Positions 47,161 through 53,897 of a DNA stretch of 64,000 nucleotides are shown piece after piece. This DNA is from Azonexus sp. (GTDB lineage Bacteria > Pseudomonadota > Gammaproteobacteria > Burkholderiales > Rhodocyclaceae), in the NCBI RefSeq assembly GCF_030824335.1, contig NZ_JAVBXX010000013.1:62001-126000 (forward strand), read 5' to 3'. Both the position numbers and the translations under genes were made by a program. Positions within the stretch are counted from its first letter, which is position 1; every line of letters starts with the position of its first letter. The notes below the pieces were generated by a model that saw only the letters and a program-made list of their open reading frames with translations, was not told the DNA's origin and did no database searches.

Positions 47161-48075
47161 CTACTTGACCCCGGATGCCGCAGGTCCAAGGCGCCCCGTC
47201 AGTCCATGCTTCACGCCGAGCAACATCAGACGGCAATACTCGAAGCGGGGAGAAGCAAACAGAGAGAAAAAAACCAGACGCATCAACAAACCGCGCCAGC
47301 AAACCCGGCGCCAAGCAGCGGGTGAATGGTCAAGCGTGCGCAAATAAAGCGTATTCCGCAGGATGTAATACTGCCGCAGCGGCCCATGCAAATGCAGCTG
47401 GCGCCCGCAAAACGACACAATCCGGTCACCAATGGCGTGCAACAAGCTCGCCCGCTCAATGCCATACAAGCGAAAGCCCGCCGCACGGCAACGCCAACTC
47501 CACTCCAGATCCACGCCGTCGATAAACAACTCCGCCAGCATCGGGCCAATCTGCTCGATCACCGCCAACGGAAACAGGCAGCCGGAGGTAATCAGATGAT
47601 CGACCTCCAGCACTTCGCCAACCACCGGCAGCACCCGCTTCCAGCCCTTCTCTGCGGCAGCCACGAAAGGCGTAGGCAACTGACTTCGGCGATCAATCTG
47701 CAATGGCCCCAGCGCCCCGACACGAACACCATCCTGCTGTAACTGGGCATACGCAGCCAGCAAGCACGCCACCATATCCGGTGCGGGCAAGCTATCCTGG
47801 TCGAAAGTCACGACCATCGTCGCACCGGCCTGTCGCGCCCACTGCATGCCAACATTAACGGCATTAGCCACGCCGGTATTCCCCGGCAGGGAAATAACGT
47901 GAATGCCGGCCCCCGCACGCGTCGCCAAAAATTCCGGTAAAAATGGGCCAGAACCGTTGTCGACCGCAACAATTGACGCAACCTGCGGGCGCAAGCGCTC
48001 AAACAACGCGCTCAGTGCATCAAGATCGGGATGATAGGTAACAACAACAGCAACAACAGACTCGGCATTAATCAA
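47161..48075 (-). CDS. Glycosyltransferase family 2, rhamnosyltransferase-like
   Basis: A 304-aa GT2 enzyme: AVVVTYHPDLDAL start, VDNGSG, PGNTGVANAVNVGM, the DXD-like TFDQDS, and DGVDLEWSWRCRAAGF. The pattern is that of dTDP-rhamnosyltransferases (RfbN/WbbL group). It may glycosylate a surface polysaccharide or an S-layer protein; the acceptor is unknown. Confidence 0.82.
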   Translation of the reverse strand: MINAESVVAVVVTYHPDLDALSALFERLRPQVASIVAVDNGSGPFLPEFLATRAGAGIHVISLPGNTGVANAVNVGMQWARQAGATMVVTFDQDSLPAPDMVACLLAAYAQLQQDGVRVGALGPLQIDRRSQLPTPFVAAAEKGWKRVLPVVGEVLEVDHLITSGCLFPLAVIEQIGPMLAELFIDGVDLEWSWRCRAAGFRLYGIERASLLHAIGDRIVSFCGRQLHLHGPLRQYYILRNTLYLRTLDHSPAAWRRVCWRGLLMRLVFFSLFASPRFEYCRLMLLGVKHGLTGRLGPAASGVK

Positions 48076-48156
48076 CGGACACCTCGAAAAACACCGAGCT
48101 GGTTAGCATGGGAAAAATACAAAACAGACAACGGAACAGAAAGCCCGTCAATCCAG

Positions 48157-48399
48157 TTACTGCTTCTTCACCTTCGCGCTCGCCCGCGCCGGTTTCTTCG
48201 GCTTGACGACCTCACCCTGCTCCAGGTCAGCCAGCAAACCCTTCAGATAAGCATTGCGCGCCGTATTGAAAACTGCCAGTTGGGCATTCAGACGCTGGAT
48301 TTCAGCATCGGCAAACTGCAGGCTGGCAAGCTGGGCCTTGGCATTCTCGGAAAGCCCATCCAGGTCGTAGTCTTTCCCGTTGATCGTAAGCTTGGCCAT
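48157..48399 (-). CDS. DUF6447 family small protein, copy 1
   Basis: An 80-aa soluble protein: MAKLTINGKDYDLDGLSENAKAQ, then a helical NAQLAVFNTARNAYLKGL segment and a Lys-rich tail. A paralogue lies at 53567-53779. The RBS (AAGGAGG) follows directly after the T-tract of a terminator hairpin, leaving no room for its own promoter between hairpin and gene. Expression therefore depends on readthrough from the DUF4214/RTX gene upstream. Function unknown. Confidence 0.8.
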   Translation of the reverse strand: MAKLTINGKDYDLDGLSENAKAQLASLQFADAEIQRLNAQLAVFNTARNAYLKGLLADLEQGEVVKPKKPARASAKVKKQ

Positions 48400-48410
48400 A
48401 TTGCCTCCTT

Positions 48411-48439
48411 AAAAAATAAAAACCGCCCACAGTGGGCGG
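48411..48439 (-). terminator. Terminator/attenuator before DUF6447 copy 1
   Basis: On the minus strand, CCGCCCA pairs with TGGGCGG across a 3-nt loop and is followed by TTTTTATTTTTT. It lies downstream of the DUF4214/RTX gene and ends only 11 bp before the DUF6447 start codon. Confidence 0.8.
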
Positions 48440-48554
48440 AAACATCGAATAGACACATCCGGCAGGCAAATACCGCACATACCGGATGGGCCGACATTTT
48501 ACTCATTTAAGGGCAATTCATGTAGCCGGGAAGCGCACAATGAACGCCAATGGA

Positions 48555-49619
48555 TCAAGCGAGGTAATCCATCCCGTTCTGCTGCAGACCGACCAGATTC
48601 ACCGTCAGGCCCATCTCCGCCACCTGCGCCAGCACATTCGCCTGGCCCGCATCATCGACAAACTTAGTCAATGTCGCCAATTCTGCGGTCGACGCCGCTT
48701 TTTTGAATATATTGGCATACAAGGCACCGATGAAATCGCTGTTGTTCCGCGGCAACAAACCCAGATCAACCACCTGCTGGGCAAACGCCTGCATCGTCAA
48801 GCCGCCATCGAACATCGACAGCACCTGCCCGCGCACACTCAGGTTATCCGCCAGCGACGGCGCAACCAGACTGACGATCTGCATCGTCTTCAACGCATTG
48901 CCCCCGGCATCGATATCCAGCGCCACCGACTTGTCGCTGAAACTCAAGCGCTCGACCATACGCAAAGCCTTCGAACCATCGCGCCCCGCCACCGTATCGA
49001 CCACCTGGTAACCGCTGCCCGCCAAGTTATCCGGCATCCACACATAATCGCTCCAGCGCACCTGATACTGCGCCGCCGAACCCCGAAAAACCGCCGTATC
49101 GATCCCGTCGCCACCATAGAACTTGTCCATGTTCGACGAACTGCCGGTCGAAGGCGCATAACCATAAAAGGTATCGTTGCCGGCATAACCATGCACGCCG
49201 TCGTCGTCCCCCTCGCTATTGCCCTGCTCGGAACCATAGAAAACATCGTTCCCGGCAAAATAACGGGTTAGCGCAGCGCGATCCGTCTGCAGCATCGCAG
49301 CAAGCAAATCCGCCACGCTCACCGGCGTGGAAAAACTGGCCGTCTCCATCACGCTTCCGCGATGCGAAAGCTCATAAGCCGACACCGTCGCCCCGGCCGA
49401 GGCCACACCCGACAAATTCCCCGCAGCCAGCGCAGACTCAGGAAAACTACCGTTCAAGCGGAACACCACACTGCCGCCATCAAACTGGAAGCTGCTCACC
49501 AACTGCGTCGTCGAAGCCTCACTAACGGGCTGCGCCCCCCAATTGGGACCGTCATGACTATCCTCAACAAAATTCGATACGGTTTGATCGCTACCGTAAG
49601 CGCGCAAAGTAACCCCCAT
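48555..49619 (-). CDS. DUF4214/RTX repeat protein, probable type I secretion substrate
   Basis: A 354-aa protein with no Sec signal. Residues about 125-185 contain RTX-like repeats (GNDVFYG, GYAGNDTFYG, KFYGGDGIDTAVFRG). The C-terminal about 100 residues are a DUF4214 domain, with FIGALYANIFKKAASTAEL. Such proteins are usually exported by type I systems and held at the cell surface. Followed by an attenuated DUF6447 gene. Confidence 0.72.
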   Translation of the reverse strand: MGVTLRAYGSDQTVSNFVEDSHDGPNWGAQPVSEASTTQLVSSFQFDGGSVVFRLNGSFPESALAAGNLSGVASAGATVSAYELSHRGSVMETASFSTPVSVADLLAAMLQTDRAALTRYFAGNDVFYGSEQGNSEGDDDGVHGYAGNDTFYGYAPSTGSSSNMDKFYGGDGIDTAVFRGSAAQYQVRWSDYVWMPDNLAGSGYQVVDTVAGRDGSKALRMVERLSFSDKSVALDIDAGGNALKTMQIVSLVAPSLADNLSVRGQVLSMFDGGLTMQAFAQQVVDLGLLPRNNSDFIGALYANIFKKAASTAELATLTKFVDDAGQANVLAQVAEMGLTVNLVGLQQNGMDYLA

Positions 49620-49688
49620 TTTTCCTCCCTTTTTTAGTTAAAAATATTCGGCAATAATTAACGAAATCAACGGAAAAGTCGAATTTAG

Positions 49689-49707
49689 AAACGGGGTCAG
49701 ACACGAT
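49689..49707 (-). repeat. REP-like element at RAYT 3' end
   Basis: AAACGGGGTCAGACACGAT, the inverse of the ATCGTGTCTGACCCCGTTT motif found four more times on the plus strand to 52.2 kb. It overlaps the RAYT stop codon. Confidence 0.75.
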
Positions 49708-50395
49708 TTTCAAGCTTCCTTGGTCGCCCCACCCCTTTTGACGCTGCCCGGCGTTTCGACAACGCCTCGATCTGCTCCCTGAAACGCTCGCCCCCCAGCG
49801 CCCACCCCTTGTGGGTCGATTCGCGGATCGCCGTCAAATCCGGTTCGGATAGACCTGTCTGGAACAAGGCCCGGTAGGAACTCTGCCGCTCGTCCACGCT
49901 TTGCCCCAAGCGCAGGTATTCCTCGTGCGGGGTCAGCCAGTCAGCCTTGATCCCCATCGCGTTGAAAGCATGACTAGACCACGGATAATCCCCCGGATGC
50001 ACCACCATTCCGGCGCGCACCGGGTTAAGTTCGATGTAGCGCATCAGCGTCAGCAAATAATGCTCACTATCGACCACAGTCGCTCGATAGCGCCCCTCCC
50101 ACAGCGTACCGCTGCGCTGGTAGGAATGATTGAAATACTGCACATAACGCCGTCCTGCGGACTGAAAAACCTTGCTGATGCTGTCGCTCTCCCCCGGCGT
50201 GGCAAGCAGGTGAATGTGGTTGGTCATCCAGACGTAAGCATGAATGGAGAGATGGTGCTTGCTGGCGGCCTCGGCCAACGCATCCCGGAAAAACAAGTAG
50301 TCCGCCTCTGCGGCAAAGATCGCCTGCCGGTTATTGCCACGCTGGATGATGTGTTGCGGCTGGCCAGGAATGATGTAGCGAGGAAGGCGCGCCAT
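49697..50395 (-). CDS. REP-associated tyrosine transposase (RAYT)
   Basis: A 232-aa Y1 transposase of the IS200/IS605-like RAYT branch: ARLPRYIIPGQPQHIIQRGNNRQ start, HUH-type motif MTNHIHLLATP, and the catalytic-Tyr region GRRYVQYFNHSYQRSGTLWEGRY. The ATG at 50395 is the family start; the longer open frame is not. It is bracketed by REP motifs in inverse orientation at 49689 and 50431. RAYTs process REP hairpins and are usually domesticated single-copy genes. Confidence 0.9.
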   Translation of the reverse strand: MARLPRYIIPGQPQHIIQRGNNRQAIFAAEADYLFFRDALAEAASKHHLSIHAYVWMTNHIHLLATPGESDSISKVFQSAGRRYVQYFNHSYQRSGTLWEGRYRATVVDSEHYLLTLMRYIELNPVRAGMVVHPGDYPWSSHAFNAMGIKADWLTPHEEYLRLGQSVDERQSSYRALFQTGLSEPDLTAIRESTHKGWALGGERFREQIEALSKRRAASKGVGRPRKLENRV

Positions 50396-50430
50396 GACTG
50401 CTCCGTGGTGCAAGGAAAAACAGACAATAT

Positions 50431-50449
50431 ATCGTGTCTGACCCCGTTT
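50431..50449 (+). repeat. REP-like element at RAYT 5' side
   Basis: ATCGTGTCTGACCCCGTTT, opposite in orientation to the copy at 49689. Together they frame the RAYT gene. Confidence 0.75.
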
Positions 50450-50475
50450 TTGGACCCGTTTTTCCGTTCGAGCAT

Positions 50476-50508
50476 CTTTGTGATACAGTGAATACATATA
50501 TCACAAAG
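50476..50508. promoter_or_regulatory. Probable relBE operator (inverted repeat)
   Basis: CTTTGTGATA and TATCACAAAG form a 10-bp perfect inverted repeat with a 13-bp spacer, just before the RBS of the antitoxin gene. RelB-type ribbon-helix-helix antitoxins bind such palindromes to autoregulate. Confidence 0.6.
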
Positions 50509-50519
50509 GAGACTCTGAC

Positions 50520-50747
50520 ATGGCCACCTCGATTCGCCTCGCTCCTGAAACCGAGCAAAGGCTTGACTACCTTGCATCCCAAACCGGACGAACAAAGGCT
50601 TACTACCTGCGCGAAATCATCGAGCAGGGCATTGAAGAAATGGAGGACTACTACTTTGCCGCTGACGTGCTGGAGCGTATCCGCAAGGGGCAAGAACAGG
50701 TGCATTCCGCTGCTGACGTGAGGAGAGACCTTGGCCTGGACGATTGA
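50520..50747 (+). CDS. relB: RelB family antitoxin (ribbon-helix-helix)
   Basis: A 75-aa protein. The N-terminal MATSIRLAPETEQRLDYLASQTGRTKAYYLREII is a ribbon-helix-helix DNA-binding fold; the acidic C-terminus should neutralise the toxin. It overlaps the toxin gene by 17 bp and has AAAGGAG as RBS. Confidence 0.88.
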   Translation: MATSIRLAPETEQRLDYLASQTGRTKAYYLREIIEQGIEEMEDYYFAADVLERIRKGQEQVHSAADVRRDLGLDD

Positions 50748-50997
50748 TTACGCCGACACGGCCAAAGGGCAGTTACGCAAGCTCGACAAACAGACGGCAC
50801 GGCGCATCGTTGACTTCATGGATGAGCGTATTGCCGGACTGGAAAACCCGCGTAGCACTGGCAAGGCATTGACTGGCCCACAGGGTGGCCTCTGGCGCTA
50901 CCGGGTGGGCGATTGCCGTGTGATTTGTGACATTCAGGACGGCGCTTTGCGCGTCCTTGTGGTTCAGGTTGGCAACCGGCGCGAGATTTACCGATAA
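50731..50997 (+). CDS. relE: RelE family toxin
   Basis: An 88-aa RelE/StbE-type mRNA interferase: WTIDYADTAKGQLRKLDKQTARRI, LWRYRVGDCRVICDI and VQVGNRREIY. Starts at TTG 50731 behind AGGAGA. RelE cuts ribosome-bound mRNA when RelB is degraded. Confidence 0.88.
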   Translation: MAWTIDYADTAKGQLRKLDKQTARRIVDFMDERIAGLENPRSTGKALTGPQGGLWRYRVGDCRVICDIQDGALRVLVVQVGNRREIYR

Positions 50998-51016
50998 ATT
51001 GCACTATCGCACAGAG

Positions 51017-51188
51017 TTTTGGGCATTACGTAAAAACGGCGAAGAAAGCACATATCGTGTCCAACCTCGTTACTGCGTTGAGCAGCCGTCGATTTTTGCC
51101 ATTTATTGCGGTCGACCGCAATAAAACGGGAAAAACACGCAGTCATTCCCTGGCTCGGGACAACATATCGTGTCTGACCCCGTTTTTG
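51017..51188. repeat. About 171-bp direct repeat, copy 1
   Basis: A near-identical copy lies at 51883-52053. Each holds a degenerate REP (ATCGTGTCCAACC...), a 24-bp perfect palindrome with core GCGGTCGACCGC (51102-51125 here) and a canonical REP (51168-51186). The two copies bracket the higBA genes. Likely a non-autonomous REP-type mobile unit. Confidence 0.8.
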
Positions 51189-51235
51189 CCGTTTTTGACC
51201 CCGTTTTTGACCCGTTTATCCGACCCCGTCTATCT

Positions 51236-51523
51236 TCAGGCCACGTGCTTCAGTCGCTCGATATGGGGCCGCCGCCTGTTGCGCTCGGCTTGCCACAGAT
51301 CATAAGCCACCTGCATGCGCAGCCACATTTGCGCATTGATGCCCAGCCAATCCTGCAAACGCAGAGCCATATCCGCACTGATGGCAGCATGACCATTGAG
51401 TATCCGCGACAACGCCGCTCGCGTTACGCCAAGCTGCTTTGCCGCTGCCGTAATCGTAACTTCAGCCGGCCAGCCTTCCTTGAGGACTTCGCCGGGGTGG
51501 GCCGGATTGTGCATGCCATTCAT
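51236..51523 (-). CDS. higA: HigA family antitoxin
   Basis: A 95-aa XRE-type antitoxin: [18 protein letters not shown] start, helix-turn-helix [20 protein letters not shown] and [18 protein letters not shown] 51523 has GGAGAG upstream. It should bind HigB and repress the operon through the palindrome at 51821. Confidence 0.92.
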   Translation of the reverse strand: MNGMHNPAHPGEVLKEGWPAEVTITAAAKQLGVTRAALSRILNGHAAISADMALRLQDWLGINAQMWLRMQVAYDLWQAERNRRRPHIERLKHVA

Positions 51524-51533
51524 CGTCACTCTC

Positions 51534-51812
51534 CTAGTGGTAATCCAGATAATCAACCAACTCCGCATCTTCGCCATCAAATCGAAAGATCAAGCGCCAG
51601 TTGCCATTCACGGTAATGGCCCAGAAACCGGACAATTCCCCAGTCAGCGGATGCAGACGCCAGGCGGGGAAATTCATCTCCTCCGCACAGGTAGCAGAAT
51701 CCAGTGCAGTCAATTGTGCGTGAAGTCGATTGCCGTGATGGGGCTGAATACCGGCTTTGCTACCTCTGCGATAGAAGGCTTCAAGTCCTTTGTGACGAAA
51801 ACTTCGGATCAT
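51534..51812 (-). CDS. higB: HigB family toxin
   Basis: A 92-aa RelE-superfamily mRNA interferase of the HigB branch: [21 protein letters not shown] start and [17 protein letters not shown]. It precedes higA, the usual reversed order of higBA modules. Confidence 0.92.
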   Translation of the reverse strand: MIRSFRHKGLEAFYRRGSKAGIQPHHGNRLHAQLTALDSATCAEEMNFPAWRLHPLTGELSGFWAITVNGNWRLIFRFDGEDAELVDYLDYH

Positions 51813-51820
51813 GCCTCATG

Positions 51821-51837
51821 GTATAGCGTAGCTATAC
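51821..51837. promoter_or_regulatory. Probable higBA operator
   Basis: GTATAGC-GTA-GCTATAC, a perfect 7-bp inverted repeat with a 3-bp centre, 8 bp upstream of higB. It matches the type of palindrome bound by HigA repressors. Confidence 0.7.
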
Positions 51838-51882
51838 GAATCGCAACTGCTTATTGCGGCTGACAGTGGTCAGTACGCAGAT

Positions 51883-52053
51883 TTTTGGGCATTACGTAAA
51901 AACGGCGAAGAAAGTACATATCGTGTCCAACCCCGTTATTGCGTTGAGCCGCCGCCGATTTTTGCCATTTATTGCGGTCGACCGCAATAAAACGGGAAAA
52001 ACACGCAGTCGTTCCTGGCTCGGGACAATATATCGTGTCTGACCCCGTTTTTG
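51883..52053. repeat. About 171-bp direct repeat, copy 2
   Basis: Near-identical to 51017-51188 with a few substitutions and a 1-bp indel. The 24-bp palindrome is at 51968-51991 and the canonical REP at 52032-52050. It borders the 5' side of higBA. Confidence 0.8.
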
Positions 52054-52058
52054 TGCTT

Positions 52059-52214
52059 GGCGGAATCAGCGAACTTCGTCTCCCAATTCGCCCTGGTCGC
52101 GTTGAACCCCATGCAATCAAACGAAAACCGAAAAACCATCAACTGCTCACCGTGACAAGAGACGTCGCACGAGCAACTATCCTCCGTGCTCGGAGAAAAT
52201 CAAGCTTAAGGTAG
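52059..52214 (+). pseudogene. Remnant of an IS transposase C-terminus
   Basis: A short open stretch encodes RLPIRPGRVEPHAIKRKPKNHQ and continues LLTVTRDVARATILRARR to a stop. This resembles the C-terminal tail of DDE transposases in the IS4-like group (RP-R-EPRA-KRRPK). No upstream catalytic part remains. A further REP motif (GTGTCTGACCCCGTT, 52223-52237) follows, and nothing else is seen before 52267. Confidence 0.45.
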
Positions 52215-52266
52215 TGCCATGGGTGTCTGACCCCGTTATTGCGCTCTGTTCTTTGCTAATCCTTTC

Positions 52267-53346
52267 TCAACGAGGCATCTCCGTTGCGCTCTCCCCCTCC
52301 AGAAATTGGCTTGGTAGTGCCAGACGAATAGCTTCGCTCATCCAGTAGAGCGCCCGCTCATTCAAATGCTCTTTTGACAATAAATTCAGCTCGGTCAAGT
52401 AATCAAGGGCCTCCAACGAAAAAGCTTCTTCATGATTTGAAACACTAGATGCTTCATGAAACTCTCGGCAATAAAATTTGCTCCTCGCAAGATATTTCAA
52501 GGCTGCCATAGATGGCTCCTTCAGAAGGAATTTATCCTCCTTCTCCCATGAGCGCTTGCTCGTTGTAAAAACCTGGATCAAATCTCTTGCCACACCACGC
52601 TCCAGGTCTTCCGCATCTGTTCCGCGACTATTGTTATATGCCGAATAAATCGGATAGCGTGCATCTTCGACAATACGCGGCCAGATTGCCGACAGCAAAG
52701 CGATATAGTCTGGGTTCCTGAGATAAAACTCATACCCCACTCCAAAGCTTGTTACCGGATAGGGCTTGAACTGAAACTCGTGCACAGGCAGCAGATTGAA
52801 GTCATCAAAAATATTCAGCCGCGCTTTCACTGGTATTCCCAACTGGGATGCCGATGCCGCGATCGTTTTTTCAGCCGCCTCCGCAACTTCCCCGGACTCC
52901 GGGAGCAGAAGATGGAACCATTCAGAATCCATGCTTATCCGAGACAAGCGCAGCATCGGCTCCGGTGCCTGTCGCAGGTTATATATCAACTTGTATTTGG
53001 CGGTGCTTTCCTGCCCCCAGCACAACGGCTGAGGATTCAAGGCATCAAGCAGGAAACCGCATATTGGTCTCTTGATAAGAGAAGTAATGAAGCTGCGCTC
53101 GTTCAGCAACAGACAATCATACGGAACAACCAAAATCTGATTTGGAAAAATTATGCTCGGCGACTCTCTTGGCTCCGGCGCAGCACTTTGCAAATCAGGC
53201 ACAAAACCTTTAGGAAAGTCTGGCGTAGATGCTGCCAAAGGCAAAATATTGGTGGTGTTCTGGATGACGATTGTTTGTTTCCCTTCGTTAGCCCGACCGT
53301 AAAAAAACCCGTATATCGCATCAAATATACGACTCAAAAAATCCAT
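52267..53346 (-). CDS. Hypothetical protein, unrecognised family
   Basis: A 359-aa soluble protein with no recognised domain. The N-terminal 16 residues (MDFLSRIFDAIYGFFY) are amphipathic. The centre alternates beta and alpha segments; the C-terminus is helical, with SMAALKYLARSKFYC and ALDYLTELNLLSKEHLNERALYWM. The gene is AT-richer than its neighbours and lies between toxin-antitoxin/REP debris and surface-protein genes, so horizontal acquisition is likely. No partner gene is evident. Confidence 0.7.
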   Translation of the reverse strand: MDFLSRIFDAIYGFFYGRANEGKQTIVIQNTTNILPLAASTPDFPKGFVPDLQSAAPEPRESPSIIFPNQILVVPYDCLLLNERSFITSLIKRPICGFLLDALNPQPLCWGQESTAKYKLIYNLRQAPEPMLRLSRISMDSEWFHLLLPESGEVAEAAEKTIAASASQLGIPVKARLNIFDDFNLLPVHEFQFKPYPVTSFGVGYEFYLRNPDYIALLSAIWPRIVEDARYPIYSAYNNSRGTDAEDLERGVARDLIQVFTTSKRSWEKEDKFLLKEPSMAALKYLARSKFYCREFHEASSVSNHEEAFSLEALDYLTELNLLSKEHLNERALYWMSEAIRLALPSQFLEGESATEMPR

Positions 53347-53490
53347 CGCCCCCCCAATCCTTAAACACCTTGAAAATTACTAGAAAAATAAAGCACTGTG
53401 CCCGGATAGCATATTGACGCCATTCTTGCCTGAGGTCTACACGCCCGAACCGATCATCTCCTTAGCTCGAAAAAAAATGCCTTCGCATAA

Positions 53491-53527
53491 AAAAATCTCC
53501 GGGGCGCTTCGGCCGGCGGAGATTTTT
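53491..53527. terminator. Strong bidirectional terminator after DUF6447 copy 2
   Basis: AAAAATCTCCG pairs with CGGAGATTTTT around a GC-rich centre with a CTTCG loop. T-runs are present on both strands. It lies 40 bp beyond the DUF6447 stop. Confidence 0.85.
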
Positions 53528-53566
53528 TGGGTAGCAGCACGACAAACCCGTGCTTAGGGCAAATGC

Positions 53567-53779
53567 TTACTGCTTGTTTGACTGCTTGGCGTCTTGCTGA
53601 TCGAGTTCGGACTGCAGTTCACGCATGTAGGCATTGCGGGCGGTGTTCAGCACGGCGGTCTGCGACTTCAGGCGCTGCAGTTCGGCTTCGACGAATTGCA
53701 CGCTGGCCAGTTGGCCTTTGGCATTTTCGGTCAGCGCGTCGATCTCGTATTCCTTGCCGTTGAAAGTCAGTGTGGCCAT
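53567..53779 (-). CDS. DUF6447 family small protein, copy 2
   Basis: A 70-aa paralogue of the protein at 48157: MATLTFNGKEYEIDALTENAKGQ, then LASVQFVEAELQRL and a helical SQTAVLNTARNAYMREL, with a polar Gln/Lys tail. As for copy 1, it lies behind a terminator downstream of a large surface-protein gene (the S-layer-like gene). The RBS AAGGAG is 28 bp after the hairpin T-tract. Confidence 0.8.
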   Translation of the reverse strand: MATLTFNGKEYEIDALTENAKGQLASVQFVEAELQRLKSQTAVLNTARNAYMRELQSELDQQDAKQSNKQ

Positions 53780-53804
53780 TTTGGCTCCTTGAAAAATCAC
53801 GAGG

Positions 53805-53842
53805 GATAAAAAACCCCCGCCTCCTTGCGGAGACAGGGGTTT
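53805..53842 (-). terminator. Terminator/attenuator before DUF6447 copy 2
   Basis: On the minus strand AAACCCC and GGGGTTT flank CTCC-GCAA-GGAG, followed by TTTTTTAT. It separates the S-layer-like gene from DUF6447 copy 2. Confidence 0.82.
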
Positions 53843-53858
53843 GTAGGCTTGCACCTGC

Positions 53859-53880
53859 ACCCCTCGACGAAGCGAGGGGT
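53859..53880 (-). terminator. Hairpin at the 3' end of the S-layer-like gene
   Basis: ACCCCTCG pairs with CGAGGGGT across a 6-nt loop, 18 bp after the stop of the 1397-codon gene. No T-run follows; it may protect the transcript end or act together with the next hairpin. Confidence 0.6.
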
Positions 53881-53897
53881 GTCTCCGTTTCGGGAGA

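Noticed and set aside
49190..49260. Possible CRISPR or tandem-repeat array in the RTX genes
   Set aside because: The repeated words encode Gly-Asn-Asp RTX nonapeptides and vary in sequence; there is no repeat-spacer pattern.
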